Positions 1-6,300 of a DNA stretch of 6,453 nt are shown here, piece by piece. Positions within the stretch are counted from its first letter, which is position 1. Each line of letters begins with the position of its first letter. Location of the stretch: positions 1-6,453 of the forward strand of contig DASPJR010000180.1 of NCBI GenBank assembly GCA_035628505.1, in the 5' to 3' direction. A program made the position numbers and the translations under genes. This DNA comes from DASPJR01 sp035628505. Its GTDB lineage: Bacteria; Planctomycetota; SZUA-567; H5-PLA8. The notes under the pieces were generated by a model that was given only the letters and a program-made list of their open reading frames with translations, was not told the DNA's origin and made no database searches.

Positions 1-22
1 GTTCGCGGAGCGAACAAGAAGC
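1..22. repeat. Inverted partial copy of the repeat's hairpin end
   Basis: Positions 1-15 form a perfect 6-bp stem (gttcgc/gcgaac) with loop gga, followed by aagaagc. Read on the minus strand, 1-22 matches the end of repeat copy A (84-103), which is gcttcttg followed by its own small stem (gtcgc/gcgac, loop tgc). The stem sequences differ, but both sides change together, so pairing is kept. There is no T-run, so it does not look like an intrinsic terminator. It may continue beyond the window edge. Confidence 0.5.
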
Positions 23-31
23 CACAGTTCG

Positions 32-97
32 GACGTGTATTTCTGTTCGGCCGCACACATCGACGCAGCGCGTCTCAACCGGAGCTTCTTGTCGCTG
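32..97 (+). repeat. 66-bp imperfect direct repeat, copy A
   Basis: This segment aligns with 210-275 over its whole length. There are about eight differences, including one inserted and one deleted base that cancel out. The shared core runs through tttctgttcggcc, gcgcgtctcaac and gcttcttgtcgctg. The two copies are offset by 178 bp. No plausible gene covers them. The differences fall at all codon positions and include indels, which argues for a non-coding repeat rather than a duplicated peptide. Confidence 0.75.
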
Positions 98-102
98 CGC
101 GA

Positions 103-187
103 CACGGCCCGTTGGGCCGTGCCACCCAAGGACAATCGCGCCCAAGCTGGGTGGCCGTGCCGTTGTGCCACGCCACGAAGTGGTGTG
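103..187. repeat. Cluster of three palindromes between the repeat copies
   Basis: Three stems lie between the direct repeats. Positions 103-110 (cacggccc) pair perfectly with 114-121 across a 3-nt loop. Positions 121-128 (gccaccca) pair with 148-155 across 19 nt. Positions 169-176 pair with 180-187 across loop gaa, with one G-T pair. The first two stems share base 121, so they cannot both form completely. The arrangement resembles the short interspersed palindromic elements found between genes in many GC-rich soil bacteria. No protein or RNA family is recognised. Confidence 0.6.
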
Positions 188-209
188 CCCAAACCGTCCG
201 ATTTCAGAC

Positions 210-275
210 GACGCGTGTTTCTGTTCGGCCACACGCATCCGACGGAGCGCGTCTCAACGGTGCTTCTTGTCGCTG
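210..275 (+). repeat. 66-bp imperfect direct repeat, copy B
   Basis: This is the second copy of the repeat at 32-97, in the same orientation. It ends with the same gcttcttgtcgctg block, but the small hairpin that follows copy A (gtcgc/gcgac) is not clearly kept after it. Confidence 0.75.
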
Positions 276-462
276 GCGCTGAACGGCTCGTTGGTCGGCG
301 ATCGGCACTCGTCATGGAAGGTGGCAGGTTCGTAGCTGCCGCGGTCGTGGTTGGGACGAAACGTGCTTTGTCTTTTCTGAAGAAATTTGGTATGAACGGT
401 TTTGACCGGTCCGCACATGGGGAGGACCGGAAAGAATTCTCATCGCGTTGGAATGTATTTTC
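276..462. other. Non-coding leader upstream of the GDPD-fold gene
   Basis: Apart from the inverted repeat at 406-430, nothing recognisable was found here. A TTGACC at 402-407 resembles a -35 box, but there is no good -10 hexamer 16-18 bp downstream of it, so no promoter is called. The promoter of the following gene probably lies in this stretch. Confidence 0.4.
406..430. promoter_or_regulatory. Perfect 7-bp inverted repeat before the GDPD-fold gene
   Basis: ccggtcc (406-412) and ggaccgg (424-430) are exact reverse complements separated by 11 nt. The element ends 32 bp before the preferred GTG start at 463. The spacing suits either a dimeric repressor or activator site or a leader hairpin. 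The sequence does not tell which, and no regulator is identified. Confidence 0.35.
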
Positions 463-1200
463 GTGATAAAACCGCTCGTCATTGCTCACCGCGGCGCCTC
501 GCAACAGGCACCTGAAAACACCCTGCCGGCCATCGAAAAAGCGCTCGCTGCGGGCGTGGACATGCTTGCCCTGGAAGTGCAGAAGTCCAAGGACAACAAA
601 CCGCTGCTGCTGGCGGACGTGAGCCTGGATCGCACCACCAACGGCACAGGCCGCGTCGTACGCATGAATGCCTCAGAGATCACGGCGCTTGACGCCGGGT
701 CGTGGTTTAATGCCGACTTTGCCGGCACGCGCGTTCCGCTGCTGGCCGACGCGCTCAAGAAAATCGGAACTAAGGCGCGCGTGATGCTCACGCTGCCGGA
801 AACACGCGCGGGCACCCCCTGGGCCGATGAGTTGCTGAAAGTGCTGAAAGAGCGGAAGAACCCGGCGGAGGACGTGCTGGTCTTTTCCGATTCGGACAGC
901 CTGAAATCGTTCCGGGAGCTGGCTAAGGATTTTTCCTACTCGTTGGTGCTCGGCGAGAAGGTCGATGGCTGGCTGTTTTTGGAGAAGGCGGACAAAATGG
1001 GCCTGAAGGTTGTGCGGCCATATCGTCCGCAGATCGATTCGGTGCTGATACGGCAGGCGCATGCCAAGGGAATCAAAGTGTTTGCGTATTTCGCGAACGA
1101 AGAAGCAGACTTGAAAGCCTTGCTTGAACTGAGGGTGGATGGCATCATAACCGGAAGACCGGAGCGGCTGAAAGCCTTGCTTGACGGGAGTGCGAGCTGA
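463..1200 (+). CDS. Glycerophosphodiester phosphodiesterase-fold protein, probably inactive
   Basis: A 245-residue protein of the GDPD TIM-barrel family. Active members hydrolyse glycerophosphodiesters to glycerol-3-phosphate and an alcohol. Family signatures seen are IAHRGAS (7-13), PENT (17-20), LDRTTNGTG (55-63), GSWFN followed by FAGTRVP (79-92), and VDGIITGRP near the end. Key residues are missing. The usual metal-binding E-x-D is Ala36-Leu-Glu38, the second catalytic His (HD before LDRTT) is Ala51, and the later metal-binding Glu (IEIK block) appears to be Thr110. Only the first His (His9) and its Arg remain. No signal peptide or membrane helix is seen, so it is probably cytoplasmic. 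GTG463 is preferred because it begins two codons before the conserved KPLVIAHRG and has a ggaa about 9 nt upstream. A TTG at 448 would add five residues. The frame is intact, so it is probably expressed, perhaps as a binding or regulatory protein (inference). Confidence 0.85.
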   Translation: MIKPLVIAHRGASQQAPENTLPAIEKALAAGVDMLALEVQKSKDNKPLLLADVSLDRTTNGTGRVVRMNASEITALDAGSWFNADFAGTRVPLLADALKKIGTKARVMLTLPETRAGTPWADELLKVLKERKNPAEDVLVFSDSDSLKSFRELAKDFSYSLVLGEKVDGWLFLEKADKMGLKVVRPYRPQIDSVLIRQAHAKGIKVFAYFANEEADLKALLELRVDGIITGRPERLKALLDGSAS

Positions 1201-1267
1201 AGAGTCTATGAAGGTGGCGGAGCCGAAGAACGGACTAAATAGCCCGCCTTCAGACATATAGACTCTT
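1200..1267. promoter_or_regulatory. Long-range stem in the GDPD-mcsA spacer
   Basis: Positions 1200-1209 (aagagtctat) are the exact reverse complement of 1258-1267. Inside the loop, aagg (1211-1214) can pair with cctt (1247-1250), extending the stem after a short interruption. The stem starts on the last base of the upstream stop codon. No T-run follows, so it is not a classical terminator. A related gagactc lies at 1285-1291 just before the mcsA ribosome binding site and could compete for the first arm. It may be a processing or attenuation structure. Confidence 0.4.
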
Positions 1268-1291
1268 GAGATACCGCGAAAGAAGAGACTC

Positions 1292-1296
1292 AGGAC
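1292..1296 (+). promoter_or_regulatory. Ribosome binding site of mcsA
   Basis: aggac lies 6 nt before ATG1303 and supports this start over the in-frame ATG at 1309. Confidence 0.5.
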
Positions 1297-1302
1297 AAGA
1301 CG

Positions 1303-1911
1303 ATGGGTATGAAGTGCGACGTTGGGAGCTGTGAGAATGAAGCCACGGTGCACCTGACCGAAATTCGGGAAGGCAAGAAGCACGAAATGCACCTCTGCGA
1401 ACGCTGCGCGGCCGAAAAGGGCCTGCCGGGCAAAGCTCATTTCTCGATTTCAGATCTTCTCGCCGGCATCGCCAGCCAGGCGCAGGCTCAGGCACAGAAA
1501 ACGCCGCGCCGGAGCAAAGAAGCGGCCTGCCCGGTCTGCACCACCACGCTCACGCAATTCCAGTCTTCCGGCCGCTTCGGCTGCCCCGAATGCTACAACA
1601 CGTTCCGCGATGATGTTCAGGGGCTGGTCGAAAAAATCCACGACGCCGCGCAGCACGTTGGAAAAGTTCCACGCCGCGTCTCGTCGGAAATCTCGCTGCA
1701 GAAAGATGTGCGCCAGCTTCAGCTCGATCTCAAGCGCGCCATCCGCAAGGAAGATTACGAAAAGGCCGCGGCCATCCGCGACCAGATCAAGCAGATTGAA
1801 GACAAGCTCAGCGCGCAGGAACAGAATCCGCCGCCGGCTGCAGCACCCAAGGCGCCGCCTGCAGGCGGATCGGGCGGGAAGAAGAAGTCGGACGGCGGCG
1901 AGAAGAAATAA
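1303..1911 (+). CDS. mcsA: McsA-like zinc-finger protein with UVR domain, activator of the McsB arginine kinase
   Basis: A 202-residue protein. In Bacillota, McsA binds and activates the arginine kinase McsB and helps deliver substrates to ClpCP. Four cysteine pairs are visible: C5-x4-C10, C32-x2-C35, C76-x2-C79 and C94-x2-C97, which would make two zinc-binding units. A Gln/Ala-rich linker (about 58-66) separates them. Residues about 135-170 form a UVR domain (UvrB/UvrC-type helical hairpin), recognisable from LKRAIRKEDYEKAAAIRDQI. The tail (about 174-202) is rich in Pro, Ala, Gly and Lys and looks disordered; it makes the protein slightly longer than the Bacillus form. The first pair has four residues between the cysteines instead of the usual two. 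It starts at ATG1303 behind an aggac site. mcsB follows after 11 bp, so the two are almost certainly one operon. No ctsR is in the window. Confidence 0.93.
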   Translation: MGMKCDVGSCENEATVHLTEIREGKKHEMHLCERCAAEKGLPGKAHFSISDLLAGIASQAQAQAQKTPRRSKEAACPVCTTTLTQFQSSGRFGCPECYNTFRDDVQGLVEKIHDAAQHVGKVPRRVSSEISLQKDVRQLQLDLKRAIRKEDYEKAAAIRDQIKQIEDKLSAQEQNPPPAAAPKAPPAGGSGGKKKSDGGEKK

Positions 1912-1922
1912 GACTGCGATAC

Positions 1923-2987
1923 ATGACCAACACAGCCATCAACGACATGATCAAGTCTTCCGGTGAATGGATGCGCGGCACCGGCCCGGAAGCCGAGATC
2001 GTCATCTCCAGCCGCGTGCGCCTGGCGCGAAACATCCGCGGCTTCCGCTTCATCACGAAGATGGACGCGACCGAGCGCGGCACGTGCGAAGCGCTGATCC
2101 AGGAAAAAATCGTCGAGGCTAAAATTGCGCAGAACGGCGCCTACATTCCGCTGCACAAGACCGAGAGCCTGGATCGCAAGTTCCTTGTCGAGCGGCATCT
2201 GATTTCAAAGGAACACGAAGACGCGCAGCATCAGCGCGGCGTGGCGATCGGCGACAACGAAGCGGTCGCGATCATGGTCAACGAGGAAGACCACATCCGC
2301 CTGCAGGTGCTGCAGTCCGGTTTCCAGCTCAATGAAGCGTGGAAGCTCGCCAACCAGATCGACGATGAGCTTGAGCAGCGCCTGGACTATTCCTTCTCGC
2401 CGCAGCTGGGCTATCTCACGGCGTGTCCAACCAACGTTGGCACGGGCATGCGCGTGTCGGTGATGCTGCATCTGCCGGCGCTGGTGCTCACGCGGCATAT
2501 CGAGAAAGTTTTCCAGGCTGTCGGCAAGATCAACCTGGCCGTACGCGGGCTCTACGGTGAAGGCACCGAAGCCAGCGGGCACTTCTACCAGATTTCAAAC
2601 CAGGTGACGCTCGGACGCAACGAAGACGAGATCGTCAAGAACGTCCAGGATGTTATTCCGACGATCGTCGGCTACGAGCACCGCGCGCGGCAGTCGCTGC
2701 TTTCCAAAGATCGCAAGCGCCTGGAAGACCGCGTCTGGCGAGCCTACGGAATGTTGAAATACGCGCAGCTTCTGCCCAGCGACGAAGCGATGATGCTGCT
2801 GTCGGCCGTGCGCATGGGCGTACACCTGGGGCTGCTGAAAGACCTGTCGCTGCGAACGGTGAACGAGATGTTTATTTTCACGCAGCCGGCGCATCTTCAG
2901 AAATTCACCGGCCGCAACCTCGAGCCCATGGAGCGCGACGTCAAGCGCGCCGAGTTCGTGCGCTCGAAGCTGAATCACAGTAAATAA
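1923..2987 (+). CDS. mcsB: Protein-arginine kinase McsB
   Basis: A 354-residue kinase of the phosphagen (creatine/arginine) kinase family. It transfers phosphate from ATP to arginine side chains of proteins; in Bacillota this marks them for ClpCP degradation and inactivates the CtsR repressor. Seen in the sequence: the nucleotide-binding ISSRVRLARN (28-37), the catalytic NEEDH loop (120-124), CPTNVGTGMR (168-177) with the conserved reactive-loop Cys168, and the LYGEGTEASGHFYQISNQ segment (about 210-227). RDVKRA (338-343) fits the RDxxRA motif through which McsB binds phosphoarginine allosterically. No key residue seems missing, and the length matches the family. ATG1923 places the conserved Trp (W16) close to its position in Bacillus McsB; the Shine-Dalgarno signal is weak, so translational coupling to mcsA is plausible. 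No clpC follows, since the next gene converges on it. Confidence 0.96.
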   Translation: MTNTAINDMIKSSGEWMRGTGPEAEIVISSRVRLARNIRGFRFITKMDATERGTCEALIQEKIVEAKIAQNGAYIPLHKTESLDRKFLVERHLISKEHEDAQHQRGVAIGDNEAVAIMVNEEDHIRLQVLQSGFQLNEAWKLANQIDDELEQRLDYSFSPQLGYLTACPTNVGTGMRVSVMLHLPALVLTRHIEKVFQAVGKINLAVRGLYGEGTEASGHFYQISNQVTLGRNEDEIVKNVQDVIPTIVGYEHRARQSLLSKDRKRLEDRVWRAYGMLKYAQLLPSDEAMMLLSAVRMGVHLGLLKDLSLRTVNEMFIFTQPAHLQKFTGRNLEPMERDVKRAEFVRSKLNHSK

Positions 2988-2997
2988 CCCCGCGGGG
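2988..2997. other. GC palindrome in the convergent gap
   Basis: ccccgcgggg is a perfect 10-bp palindrome that fills most of the 13-bp gap between the mcsB stop (2985-2987) and the stop of the minus-strand gene (3001-3003). It might weakly help transcription end on both strands. It has no loop of its own and no T-run, so it is not called a terminator. Confidence 0.3.
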
Positions 2998-3000
2998 ATG

Positions 3001-3399
3001 TCAGCGCAGGGTTCCGGTTTTCGCGTTGGATTTGAATCCGGCCACCAGGTTCTGCTGCAGGTACAGGCCCTCGAACGCAAGAGAGACGGGAAGATCCAGA
3101 GGGAAGTTCTGGTTGGGCCCGAAGCCCGCCGCGGTGAGACCGGCGGCAAGATCCTGCTTGACGAACTTCACCGTGTAACGCGACTCGCCGTTGCGCGGCT
3201 TGGAGAGCTTGAACTGCGACGAGCCGCTCACGACAGTCGCGTTGATGCCGCCGATGTCAAAGACCAGCGTGCGGCCTGTCAGCGGTGTGCCCGTCGCGAG
3301 AGGCAGCGTGCCGCTGAACGAGAAGCTGTCGCGCCCGGGTTTTGAATAGGAAATCTTCAGGCTGATCTTGCGGATTGGGACGGACACAGTGATCGCGGG
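3001..3399 (-). other. C-terminal beta-rich domain of unknown family
   Basis: The last 132 residues follow an Ala/Pro linker (SAPAPA). They alternate hydrophobic and polar residues as beta strands do, with the segments IRKISLKISYS, DSFSFSGTLPL, RTLVFDIGGINATV and RYTVKFVKQDL. There is no hydrophobic anchor, sorting motif or obvious secretion signal. The order of segments resembles C-terminal domains found in other large secreted proteins after a calcium-binding linker. No family is named. Confidence 0.5.
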
Positions 3400-6300
3400 C
3401 GCCGGCGCGCTGGCGGGATCCGCCTGATCAAATCCCAGCTGCGTTTCAATGGCGTTGGGGACGCCGTCGCCGTCCATGTCGCTGTCGAAGTCGTTGGGAA
3501 TACCGTCGCCATCGATGTCCAGCGGATCAACGACCGGAGCCGTGTTGATGACCTTCAGTAACTGCAGCCCCGCGACCACGTTTCCGGCAGTGGTGACGAA
3601 GACGTCGCGGAATGTCGGCGGCGCGTCGAGAGTGGCTGTCACGTTTACGCGCAGCTCGGTTGGGCTGACGAGCGTCACCGAGTTTACGGTCAGACCACTG
3701 CCGGAGAAGGAGGCTGTGCTTTCAGCGGTGAAGGCTGTGTTTTCTCCGGTGAGTACCAGGTCCAGGGTTTCACCGGGGGTAATCGCGGATGGCGTAATCG
3801 ACTTGATGAGGGGAAACGCAGGGAGCGCGCTGGCGACGCGGAAGGCGTTCCGTTGAAACAAGCCGTCGACAGTGACATCGCGGAATTCGACGGCGGCGTC
3901 GGGAGCGATTTCGATAGTGGCCTGCAGCGTTGTCAGCGAGAGCGCGTTGACCGCCTTCACAGTGATGCCCTCATTGCCGAACGAAACGGCCGACGTGCTC
4001 GCAAAGCTCGTGTTCACGCCCAGAATGGTGACGGTGAGGGTGCTGCCGCGTTCGCCGCGTATGGGGGAGACTGAAAGAATCAGCGGAGTCGACGTGGCTT
4101 CATTGACGGTAAAGACGCGCACGCCCAGCGCACTTTCGTTGGCGGTCTTTACGGTGACATCGCTGGGGCCGGTAAGCGCGCCAGTCCCGATTGTGATATT
4201 GGCCGAGAGTTCGATAGGCGAACGGACACTGACACTGTTGACGGTGATCGCCGTATTCGAGAACGACACGGTGCTGCTCGCATCGAAATTCGTGTTCTGT
4301 CCCTGGATCAGCAGGTCCAAGGTGGTTCCGGCCGGCGCGGTGCGGGGCAGAGCCTGCACGACAGCGGGAAAGATGCCGCCGGCCGTCAGATTTTCGGTGG
4401 CAGCAACCAGACTGGCCGTGTCAGTCTTATCAATCTTGAGCAGCACGCCGCCGGTGCCATCGGTGATCTGGCCATAGGCGTCGGTTGCGGATGTGAACGT
4501 TTCGGTGGGCACGAGCTTGGAGATATCGAGTTCCGGGCCGGGCTGGACGATTCCGGTCATGCCTTCTTCGCCGCGTTGCGAAATCGCGGATTGCGCGCGG
4601 AAGAACGAATCCTGTTCGGTGAGCAGCGTGTTGACGCGAACGCCTGCGGTGCGCAGCAGCGCGACGGTGACGATAATGCTCAGGAATTTGTGCGGCGGCG
4701 CATCGGTGGCGAGGAACACAGTCGGCCGGCCGCCAGTCGTTCCGACCGCCTGCCGGGAGACTTGCCAGAGGGCTTCGACAGATGCTTCCGGCACGTCGTC
4801 TCCGCCGTCGGCGCTAAGCGCTGCGACCTGGGACTGGATAACCGACAGGTCCTTTGTTGCCGCGTTTGTGCTGACATTGTCTTTGAACGTGATGAGCTGA
4901 AAGGTTGTCGTAGTCGACGCGGGATCGAAACGCTTCAGGAATGCCAGCAGGCCGTCTCGCACGCTTCCGATCTCCGGCTGCATACTGGCGGTCGTATCGA
5001 TGAGGAAAAAGAGCTGCGCGGAAACTTCCAGCGGAACGAGAGGGCCAACGTAAACGCCTGTGGCCGGCTCAGCCTGGTCAACACCCGCTGCGGTCCAGAA
5101 CAGCGGCATGCCTTTGGCGTTGGTGCGAGCAAGCTCGACAAGCGGCGATGGAAAATCGATCGTCAGGTTGTCATTGTTCGGATTCGGATCAGCAGCTTTG
5201 GAATCTGATGAAAGCACGACCTTGCCGTCGGGGGTGACCAGCAGAATGCTGAAGAACATCTGCGGGTTCCTGGTGCTGTTCAAATTCTGCTCGAACTCGA
5301 ACCGGACGACGCGGCCGGTGGGCGTTTCAATTTCAGTCGCCGCCCCGCGCGGCGTGAGCGGCAGGGGTGCGACGCCGTTGCCAGCGAATAGAGGGGCATA
5401 GAGGTCCGAAACGGTCTGCCCGATGAACGTGACACTGGTCGAAGGAATGATGAGGTTGGGGATGAGCTGGTCTTTGGTGAGATAATCCCACAAAGCGTCG
5501 AGAGTCCCGACGCGCGCGGTCTTCAATTCGCGGAAAAGGCGTTCTGCGCCCCAATTCACCCTGTCAAAGGGTTCCAGAACGCTGCCGCCATCGTAGAGAT
5601 CGAAGATGATGCGTGCGGTCGTCTGTTCGCTCCCTTCGGAATTGAGCGTCCCCGCGGGATTGACCACGCCCGGATTTGTTTCAACCGGAAAGCTGATGTC
5701 AGAGAAAAGTCCGTTTTCGAAATCGTCAAAGTCATTGTTGTTAAATCGCGGAGCCAGACCGGTGCCGTGCGCATGGGAAATCTCGGCGGCAAAAATCAGA
5801 GGAAAAGCGTTGGCAATGCCTTCTGCCCAGGCCAGACCGATGCCGATTTTTTTGTCGCCACGCTGACGGATGAGATCCTGCGTAGCGTCATGCGTTCCGC
5901 CGAAATTATCGTCCATGTCGAACTGCTTGGCGAGGTAGTGGGAGAACTCATGCAGGATGACGTCAAAGTCCGCGTAATCGTTTACAGCAATGTTCATATC
6001 GATGACGGTGGCCATTGTCGTCATCGGAATTGCCATACTGATCACTTCCGATCCACGATCCAGGATATTGGGAAAGTTGATTTCGAGAAACCCGGCAGTA
6101 TTCAATTCGGCGCTGGCATCCACGAAGCGGCGCGCCAGAAAAACGCAGGAATAGACCGCCCACACGCGCTGCTTTTCAATATCCGTATCCGATAGTGAGA
6201 GTTTGTCGAAGTTGATGTTGTTCGGAAGTTTCGCCGCGATTGAGGCCTGGTCTACAACATTGGTGAACACTTGTTCGAATGAGTAGATGGTTCCGGGAAT

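Noticed and set aside
32..275. CRISPR array
   Set aside because: There are only two imperfect 66-bp copies, the spacing is too long, and the sequence between them is palindromic rather than a spacer; no cas genes are present.
402..440. Sigma-70 type promoter starting with TTGACC
   Set aside because: No -10-like hexamer lies at 16-18 bp spacing; agaatt at 433-438 is about 25 bp away.
448..462. TTG start giving a five-residue longer GDPD-fold protein
   Set aside because: GTG463 has a better-placed ggaa and puts the N-terminus right before the conserved KPLVIAHRG; the extra residues match nothing in the family.
35..466. A 143-codon open frame on the plus strand
   Set aside because: It runs through the direct repeats and palindromes, has no recognisable family, no good ribosome binding site and a composition unlike the real genes. 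The repeat copies differ by indels, which argues against coding.
673..1440. A 255-codon minus-strand open frame across the GDPD gene and mcsA
   Set aside because: It is antisense to two well-supported genes and resembles no known protein; long shadow frames are expected in GC-rich DNA.
2988..2997. Bidirectional intrinsic terminator
   Set aside because: The palindrome is short, has no loop unless the stem shrinks to three or four pairs, and lacks a T-run on either strand.
3872..4477. A 201-codon plus-strand open frame opposite the IPT repeats
   Set aside because: It is antisense to clear domain sequence and its Val/Ser/Thr-rich content is the mirror of the repeat codons.
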